In this document: positions 1 to 9,184 of the stretch, piece after piece
Layout of the letters: each line of letters begins with the position of its first letter
How positions within the stretch are numbered: position 1 is the first letter of the stretch
NCBI GenBank assembly: GCA_034189325.1
Contig: JAXHUM010000046.1
Coordinates: forward strand, 1-43,718
DNA from: JAXHUM01 sp034189325
GTDB lineage: Bacteria > Desulfobacterota > DSM-4660 > Desulfatiglandales > Desulfatiglandaceae
Length of the DNA stretch: 43,718 nucleotides
Direction: 5' to 3'
Notes under the pieces: generated by a model
Told to the model about the DNA's origin: nothing
Database searches by the model: none
The model's input: only the letters and a program-made list of their open reading frames with translations
Position numbers and translations under genes: made by a program

Positions 1-407
1 GGGCTGAATTCCACCGCCAAAGAACGAACAATACCGAGACAAAGGATGAGGAGCCCAAAGCCCAGGAGTGTGTCCCAGGTTACGTTCTCGTGGCTGTAGA
101 GCTTGACGATCAGTTCTCGAATCACAAAGACAATCGCCGGGCTGATCATTGTATGGAGTCTAAATCGGTAGGCTTCAAAATACTCGACAAAGCTCCTGAA
201 CAGCTCAATGATGACCAAAAAGGTGAGAATGTCCGTTACGGCCGCGTTCAATGCATAGGCTATGGGTTGATTGTCCAAGAACACCTTGATCCCGGATAGA
301 ATCCTGAAAAGACCTATGACCAGGACCAAAATGATGTATATCACGAGGATATTGATGATGTACTGTATGGCTTTGCGGAATACCGACTGGGGATTGCCTA
401 ATTTCAA
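1..407 (-). CDS. psiE: PsiE-family membrane protein (3' end cut by window edge)
   Basis: A minus-strand reading frame stays open from the left edge to a stop near position 455. It encodes a hydrophobic protein with about four membrane segments. The stretch TDILTFLVIIELFRSFVEYF followed by IVFVIRELIVKLYS is the pattern I recognise from the PsiE (phosphate-starvation-inducible E) family. No ATG is in frame. The best start is TTG at 407, with AAAGGA about 11 nt upstream. It lies about 150 bp downstream of phoR in the same direction, which suits a phosphate-regulated operon. The C-terminus is beyond the window. Family assignment is from visual similarity; the biochemical role of PsiE is not established. 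Confidence 0.72.
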   Translation of the reverse strand, partial: MKLGNPQSVFRKAIQYIINILVIYIILVLVIGLFRILSGIKVFLDNQPIAYALNAAVTDILTFLVIIELFRSFVEYFEAYRFRLHTMISPAIVFVIRELIVKLYSHENVTWDTLLGFGLLILCLGIVRSLAVEFS

Positions 408-554
408 GACTCTCGACCATCCTTTCTTTGAGACTTTTCGAAAATGGAATATGTATACGGTCGATTATAAGCGAGGGAAGATGTCTTTTCCGCAAGATCA
501 TTGTAAAATTAAGGTTAGGTCGGAAACTTTCGGAAAGCAGGGCCTTTGAGGTGA

Positions 555-2372
555 TTATAGAGAATCGGAAGGCTCGACAAGAGGGCTCTTGTTGTGTCCG
601 GGCAGGGGAAGATGAACCGAAAAGGTGCTTCCCTTTCCAGGCGCGCTTTCCACGGTCACATGTCCGTGATGGACCTGAACGATGTGTTTGACAATCGAAA
701 GGCCTAGGCCGGTGCCGCCCATATTCCTACTCCTGGCCTTATCTGCCCGGTAAAAGCGCTCGAATATCCGGGATAGATGTTTTCTTTCTATGCCCCGACC
801 CTGATCTCGGACGTGAATGACGCTTTCATCGGCGGCCTGGATTGCCTCCACGGCAATCGCCTTTCCTTCCGGACTATACTGGATGGCATTATCGAGGAGG
901 TTGACGATAGCCTGTTGCAGAAGGTCCGCACTCATGTCCGCTGTTAAATCGTCGGGACAATCGAGGATAATCTTCATGCCCTTGTTCTTGGCCTTGATTT
1001 CACAAAGACCTACTGCGGCTTCAAGAATATCTTTAATACGGCCTGGAGCGAGAGAAATCGTTTCTCCTTCCGCCTTGTCCTCGATTCTAGAAAGGTTCAT
1101 CAGGTCATCAATGATGGCCTCAAGCCTGTTTGCATGCTTACTGATGATGGAAAGAAAACGTCTTGCATTATCAGATGAGTTCACGGCGCCGTCTTCCAGG
1201 GTCTCGACGAAACCTTTAATGGCGGTAATGGGCGTCTTTAACTCATGGGAGACATTGGCGGCAAAATTCCGTCTCATATTTTCAAGTTTTCTCAATCGGG
1301 TGACATCGTCCAGCACAATGAGAGCCCCTGTACGTTCGTTTTTCTCGTCATGCAGAACGGTTCCATAACAGTGAAGAATACGCTCGCTATCAGAAAACAG
1401 AGAGAGATCTTTTTCAACAGGGTCCCAACTGGCCAGGGCCCTTTTCACGAAGTCGAGAAATCCGGTATTTCTTGAAACTTCGTGAATCCCTCGTCCTTTC
1501 ACTCCCTCCTGGTCACAGTTAAATATATGGGACGCGGCCTGGTTCATCCGAATCACCCGCTCTTCCTTGTCCACTGCGACCACAGCCTCCACCATGCTCG
1601 ATAGGATGGCCTCCACTTCCCTTGTTTGCCGAGTGACGGCACGGATAAGATCGTTGAGAGCCCGGGCCATATCATTCATTGTTTCGGAAAGACTCCCTAT
1701 CTCATAGGCGTCAAAGTCGGGAAGGCTCCGGCTGAAATCACCGCGGGCAAAACGTTCCGCCCCCCTCTTGATCTCCTCAATGGGCCGGCTGATCCGGCGG
1801 GAAACCATGAAACTCACCAGGGCGGCGATGCAGGCTATAATCAGACCTCCCAGGAATATCTTGACCTGGACGCTGTGGATTACCTGTGTGATCATCGTCA
1901 GAGGGAGGGAAGTCCTGACAACGCCGACCGTTGCTTCCCCATCCTTAATGGGAACGGCAACATAGAGCATGTTCGTTTCAAGGGTAAGGCTGTAGCGAAT
2001 GGATACACCCACTTCGTTCTTTGACGCCCCGATGACTTCGGGTCGGTCCAGATGGTTGTCCATTTCTTCTGGATCTTCCATTGAATCACCTAAGACTCTT
2101 CCTGAGGCGTCTGTAACGGTGATACGCGTTGAGATCAAGCCTCCGAGGCTCTTGCAGAGTTGATCGATTTTTGAGACATTGAGGGGATGAAGAAAAGGGA
2201 AGACCTGTCTTCCAATAATCATTGCCCTTGACTCGAGATCCGAAGTGGTGCTTTCCAGGTAGAGATCTCTCAATGATTTGGATGCATACCAGGTTATGGT
2301 GATCAACGATAGTATCGTTATCAGGAGATAGGAAGGATAGAGTTGCCAGATCAGTCTTCTTCCTTTTCCCAC
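555..2372 (-). CDS. phoR: PhoR-type membrane sensor histidine kinase
   Basis: 605-residue sensor kinase. Visible in order: membrane segment (residues about 12-30), extracytoplasmic domain (about 31-165), second membrane segment (about 170-190), HAMP linker (about 191-243), PAS domain (about 250-355), HisKA with phospho-acceptor His376 in NVSHELKTP, and a HATPase with N-box NLLDNA (Asn495) and G-box GTGLGLS (about 553-559). The GTG start at 2372 follows AGGGAG by a few bases and lies 3 bp after the stop of the upstream OmpR-type regulator, so the two are co-translated partners. The HAMP-PAS-HisKA layout and the neighbouring psiE-like gene favour a PhoR role in phosphate sensing. No pst or phoU gene is visible, so specificity is inferred. 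Confidence 0.85.
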   Translation of the reverse strand: MGKGRRLIWQLYPSYLLITILSLITITWYASKSLRDLYLESTTSDLESRAMIIGRQVFPFLHPLNVSKIDQLCKSLGGLISTRITVTDASGRVLGDSMEDPEEMDNHLDRPEVIGASKNEVGVSIRYSLTLETNMLYVAVPIKDGEATVGVVRTSLPLTMITQVIHSVQVKIFLGGLIIACIAALVSFMVSRRISRPIEEIKRGAERFARGDFSRSLPDFDAYEIGSLSETMNDMARALNDLIRAVTRQTREVEAILSSMVEAVVAVDKEERVIRMNQAASHIFNCDQEGVKGRGIHEVSRNTGFLDFVKRALASWDPVEKDLSLFSDSERILHCYGTVLHDEKNERTGALIVLDDVTRLRKLENMRRNFAANVSHELKTPITAIKGFVETLEDGAVNSSDNARRFLSIISKHANRLEAIIDDLMNLSRIEDKAEGETISLAPGRIKDILEAAVGLCEIKAKNKGMKIILDCPDDLTADMSADLLQQAIVNLLDNAIQYSPEGKAIAVEAIQAADESVIHVRDQGRGIERKHLSRIFERFYRADKARSRNMGGTGLGLSIVKHIVQVHHGHVTVESAPGKGSTFSVHLPLPGHNKSPLVEPSDSL

Positions 2373-2375
2373 ACG

Positions 2376-3089
2376 TCACTCCCTGAATCGATATCCAATC
2401 CCTCGGACGGTCTCAATACACTTGCCGAAGGACCCAAGTTTTTTTCGAAGGCCCACTATCTGAACATCCACAGACCGGTCTGTTACAAAGTAGTCTTCTC
2501 CTTTGACTCCATCCATGATCTGAGAGCGCGTAAAGACCCATCCTGGTCTTTTGGCCAGTAAATTCAAGATCCCGAATTCCGTGTATGTCAAGAGAATCGG
2601 CTGTCCCCCAGCGTATACTTCATGCTTGCCCGGATGAATCACAAGGCCGTGGATTCGGACAACGTCAGGTTCTTCATCATAATCCCTTGCCCTTCTGCGA
2701 AGAACGGCCTTGATCCGAGCCATCAGTAACTTTGGACTGAACGGTTTGGCTACGTAGTCATCCGCTCCCAGTTCAAGACCGACAATGACATCCTCCTCCT
2801 CTCCTTTAGCCGTGAGCATTACAATAGGGATAGAGATGGTCTTTTGATCACTTCTCAGTGCCTTTGTCACCTTTAATCCATCAATCCCCGGGAGCATGAG
2901 GTCCAACACGATGAGATTGGGTCTTTCCGATGCCGCTTGAATGAGCGCTTGTTCGCCGGTGGAGGCGCAAGACACCCTATAACCTTCCTTTTCCAGATTA
3001 AACTTGACCAATTCAAGGATATCCTCTTCGTCGTCAACTACAAGGATATGTTCTTGTGTCATTTTGTCCGTATGTGGCTTCAACTCCAT
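2376..3089 (-). CDS. phoB: PhoB-type response regulator (OmpR family)
   Basis: 237-residue OmpR/PhoB regulator. The receiver domain shows the acidic pair Asp19/Asp20, phospho-acceptor Asp63 in VLDLMLPG, a switch Thr in MLTAKG and Lys115 in AKPF. The C-terminal winged helix (about 145-237) has LTYTEFGILNLLAKRPGWVF and the closing ETVRGIGYRF typical of the family. It is transcribed ahead of the phoR-like kinase with a 3-bp gap. The start is ambiguous: ATG at 3089 has no clear ribosome site, and an internal ATG at 3062, just before TQEHILVVDDE, gives a more usual N-terminus. PhoB rather than another OmpR member is inferred from the paired kinase and psiE. Confidence 0.85.
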   Translation of the reverse strand: MELKPHTDKMTQEHILVVDDEEDILELVKFNLEKEGYRVSCASTGEQALIQAASERPNLIVLDLMLPGIDGLKVTKALRSDQKTISIPIVMLTAKGEEEDVIVGLELGADDYVAKPFSPKLLMARIKAVLRRRARDYDEEPDVVRIHGLVIHPGKHEVYAGGQPILLTYTEFGILNLLAKRPGWVFTRSQIMDGVKGEDYFVTDRSVDVQIVGLRKKLGSFGKCIETVRGIGYRFRE

Positions 3090-3441
3090 TTGATCACTAT
3101 TGCATCGAGTGTTTTCGTTCTTATCATGAAAGTCGTTAAATGCCTTCTGTTGGATCCTTTCTAGGAATAATTTGTTAGCATTCTGTGAGGATCGTGTAAA
3201 GAATTAGTTGGGGAAGGATTTGGGACTGATGAAATGGGCCTTTTTCCTAGAAGGACACAAGCCAGGAAATGGAAGCGGAATAGACAGGAGATGGGCAAGC
3301 CCATGTGTAAGGTTCAATGAAAACAGAAAGACGTTCTCATCGGTGTTTCCCTTTTTTCTTGAAATCTAAGGACAATCCTTCTATTTTTCCTTTCCTAGAG
3401 ATCCTCTCGTCCATCTAAGGGTTTTGGAGCATAAGTATACT
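3090..3441. other. Divergent intergenic region, no gene seen
   Basis: About 350 bp between divergently transcribed phoB and the DUF2065 gene. It must hold promoters for both directions. I looked for Pho-box-like direct repeats and sigma-70 pairs and found nothing convincing. No RNA gene or repeat was recognised. Confidence 0.4.
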
Positions 3442-3627
3442 ATGAAATTATTCATTTGCCTGATCGGGCTGGTGCTCGTGGTTGAGGGGTTGCCCTATTT
3501 TGCCTTCCCAAGCAAGATGAAACAATGGATGTCCGCCATTCAAGAGATCCCCGATGTCTACCTGAGGATGATGGGTTTGATCGCCATGGGACTGGGTGTT
3601 CTTTTGACCTACTTGTTCAGGGAATAA
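3442..3627 (+). CDS. DUF2065 family small membrane protein
   Basis: 61-residue protein with two membrane segments (about residues 2-22 and 42-58) separated by a short basic/amphipathic linker ending in PDVYLRMMGL. The FxxxLxGLxLVxEGxPYF opening and the closing RxxGLxxMxxGxxLxYL match the DUF2065 (E. coli YjeT-like) family as I know it. ATG at 3442 is preferred over an in-frame TTG at 3424 because GGAG at 3426-3429 sits 12 bases before it. It stands upstream of queA with a 53-bp gap and could share its transcript. Function unknown. Confidence 0.75.
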   Translation: MKLFICLIGLVLVVEGLPYFAFPSKMKQWMSAIQEIPDVYLRMMGLIAMGLGVLLTYLFRE

Positions 3628-3680
3628 AATCGATTGACATTGAAGAGTATCTTTCCTAACGTGGCTAATTCGATAGACAT

Positions 3681-4736
3681 ATGTTCGACATTGAAGATTA
3701 TAATTACCAGTTGCCTGAGAGATTGATCGCCCAGATCCCTTCCGCAGGTCGGGATGAATCACGCCTGCTGGTTGTCGATCGAGCAAAACAGTCTCTTTCA
3801 GACAGCCGTTTTTTCAATCTTCCCCGCTTTCTCAGGGCCGGGGACTTGGTAATCGCAAACGATACGGAGGTTGTACCTGCCAGGCTGTATGGGCGGAAAG
3901 AAAGCGGAGGACAGGTCGAGCTCCTGGTGCTTGATCACCCGGTCTCGGCAGAAGAGGACCTCTTCACCCGTGCCTGTCTCGTCAAGGCGTCTAAGCGGCC
4001 TAAGGAGGGGAGCCTCTTCCTTTTTGACTGTGACGTGAGTGGTCGGGTCGAAAAGGTTTTGGACAGCGGCCTGGTCAGGATTCGATTCGAGGGTGACAGG
4101 TCGATTGATGATCTCATGGAGGAGAAGGGTTCTTTGCCCCTGCCTCCCTATATTCGAAGGGAAGGAGACAGTGGTTTATCACGGCTGGATCGAGAAAGAT
4201 ACCAGACCATCTTTTCCAGGAGCCGGGGGGCCGTAGCAGCTCCTACAGCGGGACTGCATTTTACCACAGATCTTCTAAAAGAACTGGAGAAAGCAAAGAT
4301 ATCGATTGCGTTTGTCACTCTTCATGTGGGGTATGGAACCTTTAGTCCTGTTCGGACGAAGGATATCCGAAAGCATCCTATCGGAGCAGAGTTTTTTCGT
4401 ATCACAGATGAGACTGCGGAGGCCATAAGAGCGACGAAGAAGAACGGCGGGCGAGTTATTGCAGTGGGAACGACAGTGGTCAGGACCCTGGAGACCGCAA
4501 CGGACAGAGATGGATCCGTCCTTTCCGGTGAGGGGATGACGGACCTTTTGATCACCCCCGGTTTTTCCTTTAAGGCCGTGGACGCTCTGATCACGAACTT
4601 TCATTTGCCGAAAAGTTCCCTTCTTTTTTTGGTCTCCGCCTTTGCCGGTATCGAACTGACAAAAAAGGCCTATAAACAGGCAGTTGAAAGGGATTACAGA
4701 TTTTACAGCTATGGGGATGCCATGCTGATTATCTAG
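3681..4736 (+). CDS. queA: S-adenosylmethionine:tRNA ribosyltransferase-isomerase
   Basis: 351-residue QueA, which moves the ribosyl group of S-adenosylmethionine onto preQ1 in tRNA anticodons to give epoxyqueuosine. Family signatures seen: DYxLPERLIAQ at the N-terminus, NDTEVVPARLYG (about 55-66), PLPPYI, the APTAGLHFT motif (about 187-195), LHVGYGTFSPV and, near the end, DALITNFHLPKSSLLFLVSAFAG. Length is normal and the ends are intact. The start ATG at 3681 has no strong ribosome site. tgt, the enzyme that inserts preQ1 just before this step, begins 34 bp downstream. Confidence 0.97.
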   Translation: MFDIEDYNYQLPERLIAQIPSAGRDESRLLVVDRAKQSLSDSRFFNLPRFLRAGDLVIANDTEVVPARLYGRKESGGQVELLVLDHPVSAEEDLFTRACLVKASKRPKEGSLFLFDCDVSGRVEKVLDSGLVRIRFEGDRSIDDLMEEKGSLPLPPYIRREGDSGLSRLDRERYQTIFSRSRGAVAAPTAGLHFTTDLLKELEKAKISIAFVTLHVGYGTFSPVRTKDIRKHPIGAEFFRITDETAEAIRATKKNGGRVIAVGTTVVRTLETATDRDGSVLSGEGMTDLLITPGFSFKAVDALITNFHLPKSSLLFLVSAFAGIELTKKAYKQAVERDYRFYSYGDAMLII

Positions 4737-4770
4737 GAGGCTGTTCAAGGTTAAGGCATGAAAAAAGTGC

Positions 4771-5898
4771 ATGTCGGTTTCTAAATTTGAATTTAGGGTC
4801 ACTCATAAGTCACGGCAAGGCAGCGCTCGGGTTGGAGAGATCAAAACCCCTCATGGGAATTTCGCGACGCCGGCATTTATGCCCGTAGGGACCCAGGGCT
4901 CGGTCAAGGCGGTTTCGCCTGATGAGCTTTGGGATGCGGGAGTGAAAATCATCCTGGCCAATACGTATCACCTTTACCTTAGACCCGGGCATGAGGTTAT
5001 CGGCGACCTGGGGGGACTCCATGAGTTCATGAACTGGGCAGGACCTATATTGACCGACAGCGGGGGCTTTCAGGTCTATAGTCTCTCCGCTCTGAGGACA
5101 ATAGCCGAGGAGGGGGTATTCTTCCGCTCACATTTGGATGGGTCACGGCACTTTATAGGTCCAAGAGAATCTATTGAGATTCAAAAGGCCTTGGGTGCAG
5201 ACATTATTATGGCCTTTGACGAATGCGCTCCGTTTCCTGCTGATTACGCCTACGTGGAAAAATCTGTTGCGTTGACGAGTCAATGGGCACGCATATGCCT
5301 CGAGAGCCCAAGAGGAGATGGGCAGGCCCTTTTCGGAATCGTCCAGGGCGGAATGCATAAGGACCTCAGGGAAAAGAGCGCCAGGGAATTGACGGGCATG
5401 GAATTCGATGGTTTTGCACTGGGTGGTCTGTCTGTCGGCGAAGACAGGGATACACGGTTGGAGGTGATCCGGGCAACGCGTCCCCTTCTTCCGGACTCCA
5501 AGCCGGTGTACCTTATGGGGGTGGGGACACCTGAAGACCTGGTAGAGGCCGCATTGCTCGGGATTGACATGTTCGACTGCGTCATGCCCACTCGGAATGC
5601 CAGAAACGGGACGCTTTTCACAACCAAGGGCAGGTTGACCATCAAGAATGCCCGTTATCTTAAGGATGAAGACCCGATTGATGAAAATTGCGGGTGCTAC
5701 ACATGTTCCCGTTTTTCGAGGGCCTACCTGAGGCACCTCTTTATGGCCAGAGAACTCCTGTCTTATAGGTTGAATACAATTCACAACCTGTATTATTATC
5801 AGCAGTTGATGGAGGGAATAAGGCAGGCCATCAAAGAAGACGGGATGGATGATTTCAGAAAGAGATTCTACGAAAATCAAGGAATAGTTTCTCACTAA
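4771..5898 (+). CDS. tgt: tRNA-guanine transglycosylase
   Basis: 375-residue Tgt exchanges guanine 34 for preQ1 in GUN-anticodon tRNAs. Seen in order: TPAFMPVGTQGSVKA (about 33-47), NTYHLYLRPG, the LTDSGGFQVYSL active-site loop (about 91-102), the nucleophile region MFDCVMPTRNARNG, and the zinc site Cys307, Cys309, Cys312 with His338 in TIHNLYYY. ATG at 4771 is the only sensible start, since a nearby ATG at 4758 is out of frame. The ribosome site is weak. It follows queA and precedes yajC-secDF, a very common bacterial order. Confidence 0.97.
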   Translation: MSVSKFEFRVTHKSRQGSARVGEIKTPHGNFATPAFMPVGTQGSVKAVSPDELWDAGVKIILANTYHLYLRPGHEVIGDLGGLHEFMNWAGPILTDSGGFQVYSLSALRTIAEEGVFFRSHLDGSRHFIGPRESIEIQKALGADIIMAFDECAPFPADYAYVEKSVALTSQWARICLESPRGDGQALFGIVQGGMHKDLREKSARELTGMEFDGFALGGLSVGEDRDTRLEVIRATRPLLPDSKPVYLMGVGTPEDLVEAALLGIDMFDCVMPTRNARNGTLFTTKGRLTIKNARYLKDEDPIDENCGCYTCSRFSRAYLRHLFMARELLSYRLNTIHNLYYYQQLMEGIRQAIKEDGMDDFRKRFYENQGIVSH

Positions 5899-5981
5899 AC
5901 CTGGTTAGGACTATGCTCCAAGCGGATGCGCTGCAAGGATTCCATCAGGTTTATCACTCAACATTAAACTAAGGAGGTTCA

Positions 5982-6305
5982 ATGATGGTTGGTTTGGCTT
6001 ACGCAATGGGTGGAGCTGGTGGAGCCGGTGGAGAGGGAGGCGGTTTCGGGGCTTTTCTCCCCCTGATCCTTATGTTCGCCATCTTCTATTTCTTGTTGAT
6101 CAGACCGCAGCAGAAGAAGGCAAAGCAGCATAAACAGCTCCTTGCCGCCTTAAAGAAAGGCGATCGCGTGGTCAGTTCAGGCGGTCTTCATGGTGTCGTC
6201 ACCGGTCTGTCGGAAGATATTGTCACAGTGGAGATTGCGCCCAAAGTGAGGGTGAAGATGTCAAGGGGGTCGATTTCCGGGGTGACCGGCAAGTCATCTT
6301 CATGA
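5982..6305 (+). CDS. yajC: Sec translocon accessory protein YajC
   Basis: 107-residue single-span membrane protein. A Gly-rich, alanine-glycine N-terminus precedes one membrane helix (about residues 23-41) that ends in the signature FYFLLIRPQQKKAKQH, then a small cytoplasmic domain with LKKGDRVVSSGGLHGVV. YajC binds SecD-SecF in the holo-translocon. An AAGGAGG site stands a few bases before the ATG pair at 5982/5985; either could start. secD follows at 77 bp. Confidence 0.95.
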   Translation: MMVGLAYAMGGAGGAGGEGGGFGAFLPLILMFAIFYFLLIRPQQKKAKQHKQLLAALKKGDRVVSSGGLHGVVTGLSEDIVTVEIAPKVRVKMSRGSISGVTGKSSS

Positions 6306-6382
6306 ATATCCGGGCTATGGGATGACCTTATGGAAGTCCCGCAATGCCTTAGGCACGTATTGAGACAAAAAGGGAGTGTATA

Positions 6383-7984
6383 GTGACTAAAAGCATGGGG
6401 TGGCGGAGTGCGGTCGCCTTGGTTGCTGTTCTGGCGGCATGCATCTATCTCATCCCCTCCTGTACCGATGGACTTCCAGGCTGGTGGTCAAATGTCCTTC
6501 CGAGGGACAAGATTCATCTGGGCCTTGATCTCCAGGGTGGTATGCACCTCGTTCTGGAAGTAAAAGCCATCAAAGCCGTGGAAAGCCACCTGGAGCGTAC
6601 GGTGGAAGATATGAAAGGGGATCTCAGGGCAAAGAAGATCCGATACAGGGAACTGAGGCGTGATGGGAACGAACAGATCTCTCTGACCCTGATGAGGTCC
6701 GCTGATAAGACGGCGGCCCTGGAAATCGTCCAGGCCAATTACTCGGATTTTGAAGCCAAATCGATATTCGGCGGGCAAGGCCAGGGAGTGATCCGTTTGA
6801 TCCTCTTATCAAAGGCAAAGACGCGTATCATGAAAATGGCTGTTGATCAGGCCCTGGAGACAATCAGAAACAGGATTGACCAATTCGGCGTTAGTGAGCC
6901 CGATATCAGGCCACAGCATGATAACAGGATCCTTATCCAATTGCCGGGGATAAAAGACCCGAAAAGGGCTATAGAACTTATCGGAAAGACTGCCCTTTTG
7001 GAATTCAAACTTGTTGATGAGGATAACAGCGTTGCCGACGCCCTCAAGGGTAATGTGCCTCCTGGTGATGAAGTTTTGTATCAGGTCGTGCCGGACCCGG
7101 ACAATGTCCAACCAAAGAAAATCCCCTACCTCCTCAAGAGGAGAACCCTCCTGACCGGTGAATATATTACGGACGCCAGGGTACAGATAGACACCCAATA
7201 CAATGAACCTTATGTGTCTCTCTCGTTCAATAAGACAGGGGCAATGCTTTTCGAGAAGATCACAGGGGACAACATCAAGAAGAGGCTCGCTATTGTCCTT
7301 GACAAGAACGTCTATTCCGCCCCTGTTATCCAGGACAAGATCGGTGGGGGGCAAGCACAGATAACGGGGCGTTTCAGCATGAACGAGGCCAGGGATCTTG
7401 CCATAGTGCTCAGGGCGGGCGCGCTTCCCGCACCGGTTGAGATTATCGAGGAACGGACGGTGGGGCCTTCATTGGGGAAGGACTCAATTGAAAAAGGCTT
7501 TCAGTCGATGCTTATCGGAGGGATCATCGTACTCCTCTTTATGGCGGTCTATTACGGTCTTGCAGGATTCATTGCCGACATGGCCCTTGTTTTGAACATT
7601 CTGTTTATTATGGCGGGCCTCGCATTTTTCGGCGCCACTCTCACCCTTCCCGGAATTGCCGGGATCATTCTTACCATAGGCATGTCGGTAGACGCCAATG
7701 TGTTGATCTTTGAACGTATCAGAGAGGAAATAAGACTTGGAAAGACCCCGAGGACTTCCATTGAAGGGGGTTATGGGAAGGCACTCATCACAATCCTCGA
7801 CGCCAATGTCACGACCCTGATCGCCGCCCTTGTCCTTTTTCAATTCGGGACCGGACCGGTCCGCGGCTTCGCAGTGACCCTCAGCATCGGGATCCTTTCC
7901 AGTTTATTCACTGCCATTTTCGTTACCCGAATTGTCTTTGACTATCTCTATGTTCAGAGAAAGCTGAAAAAGCTCTATATATAG
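6383..7984 (+). CDS. secD: Protein translocase subunit SecD
   Basis: 533-residue SecD, part of the proton-driven SecDF unit that aids late protein export across the inner membrane. An N-terminal membrane helix (about 9-27) is followed by the family motif LGLDLQGGMHLVLEV (about 47-61), a large periplasmic region with IRNRIDQFGVSEPDI and QLPGIKDPKRA, then five C-terminal helices from about residue 375, with GMSVDANVLIFERIREE in the conserved fourth/fifth helix region. GTG at 6383 follows GGGAGTG. secF starts 26 bp after the stop. Confidence 0.97.
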   Translation: MTKSMGWRSAVALVAVLAACIYLIPSCTDGLPGWWSNVLPRDKIHLGLDLQGGMHLVLEVKAIKAVESHLERTVEDMKGDLRAKKIRYRELRRDGNEQISLTLMRSADKTAALEIVQANYSDFEAKSIFGGQGQGVIRLILLSKAKTRIMKMAVDQALETIRNRIDQFGVSEPDIRPQHDNRILIQLPGIKDPKRAIELIGKTALLEFKLVDEDNSVADALKGNVPPGDEVLYQVVPDPDNVQPKKIPYLLKRRTLLTGEYITDARVQIDTQYNEPYVSLSFNKTGAMLFEKITGDNIKKRLAIVLDKNVYSAPVIQDKIGGGQAQITGRFSMNEARDLAIVLRAGALPAPVEIIEERTVGPSLGKDSIEKGFQSMLIGGIIVLLFMAVYYGLAGFIADMALVLNILFIMAGLAFFGATLTLPGIAGIILTIGMSVDANVLIFERIREEIRLGKTPRTSIEGGYGKALITILDANVTTLIAALVLFQFGTGPVRGFAVTLSIGILSSLFTAIFVTRIVFDYLYVQRKLKKLYI

Positions 7985-8010
7985 GATGGAGCCAACACCG
8001 GAGTTATTCT

Positions 8011-9069
8011 ATGGAATTCATCAAGCCGGGGATTAATATTGATTTTGTTGGAAAGAGAAAAGCCGCATTTGTCATATCCGCACTCCTGATCGTGATAACA
8101 TGTCTGCTTTTGATCTGGAGAGAAGGGCCGAACTACGGAGTGGATTTTACCGGTGGGGTCTTGATACAGGTCAAGTTGGATCAGGCCCGCACGCCTGCGG
8201 AGATCAGGGCGGCCCTTGAATCGGTCCAGCTCCAGGACAGCATCATACAGGAGTTCGGAGAGCAGGGAAAATTTGAATATCTGATTCGAGTCAGGAAGAC
8301 AGAGATCGAATTGTCAGGCCTTAGCAACAGGGTGAAACAGGCCCTTATCCTCGATCTCGGTCAAGGGGTTGAAATCAGGCGGGTGGAAATGGTTGGCCCG
8401 AAAGTGGGCGAAGACCTCAGGCAGAAAGCCCTGTTTGCGATCTTCTATGCCATACTCTTCATAGCCGTTTATATCTCGGGACGTTTTGAGCTGAAGTGGC
8501 TGATGAGTATGATTATGGGGCTTTCCCTCGCTTTCGTGGTCTATATCAGCTCAAGCTTCAACATGAGCGTCACGTGGCTTATCGTGGTTGCCATGATCGT
8601 GACCATTGGCCTTTGCTGGGTTTTGAACCTGAAATATGCCCTGGGCGCAATTATCGCTCTCATCCATGATGTCACCATTACGGTGGGGGCCTTCGCCCTT
8701 ACAGACAGGGAAATATCACTCTCTATAATAGCCGCTTTTCTGACTATTGTGGGATACTCACTGAATGATACGATCATAGTCTTTGACAGAATCCGGGAGA
8801 ATCTCGGCCGATTTCGAAAGAAGCCCTTTGCTGAGGTGCTCAACCGGAGCATCAACGAGACCTTGAGCCGGACCGTGTTGACGTCTACCACCACACTGGT
8901 CGTTATCCTGGCCCTCTTTTTCCTGGGAGGTGGAGTCATCCATGATTTTGCCTTTGCAATATTGATAGGCATCCTTGTGGGGACCTATTCCTCTGTCTTT
9001 GTGGCAAGCCCGATTCTCATGATCTGGGAAGGTGACTTTGCCGGAAAGACGAGGCTTGTGAAGAAGTAG
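8011..9069 (+). CDS. secF: Protein translocase subunit SecF
   Basis: 352-residue SecF. The first helix (about residues 19-37) is followed by the SecF signature YGVDFTGGVLIQVK (about 48-61), a short periplasmic domain with EMVGPKVGEDLR, and the C-terminal five-helix export domain containing YSLNDTIIVFDRIREN and NRSINETLSRTVLTS. Full length and intact. It closes the queA-tgt-yajC-secD-secF run; a 115-bp gap follows before the TPR gene, in which I see no clear terminator. Confidence 0.97.
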   Translation: MEFIKPGINIDFVGKRKAAFVISALLIVITCLLLIWREGPNYGVDFTGGVLIQVKLDQARTPAEIRAALESVQLQDSIIQEFGEQGKFEYLIRVRKTEIELSGLSNRVKQALILDLGQGVEIRRVEMVGPKVGEDLRQKALFAIFYAILFIAVYISGRFELKWLMSMIMGLSLAFVVYISSSFNMSVTWLIVVAMIVTIGLCWVLNLKYALGAIIALIHDVTITVGAFALTDREISLSIIAAFLTIVGYSLNDTIIVFDRIRENLGRFRKKPFAEVLNRSINETLSRTVLTSTTTLVVILALFFLGGGVIHDFAFAILIGILVGTYSSVFVASPILMIWEGDFAGKTRLVKK

Positions 9070-9184
9070 AAGTGAAAGAACTCCCCGGTGGGCTCCCTCT
9101 AATTAATAGACAGTAATGACGGGTGGCATAGACGACACTCGGTAGAACAATGCCGGAACCAGCCATTTACCAGAGTAACTCCGG

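Noticed and set aside
3090..3441. Pho box upstream of phoB
   Set aside because: A CTTTCAT-like piece occurs on the minus strand near 3130 but without a second copy at the right spacing.
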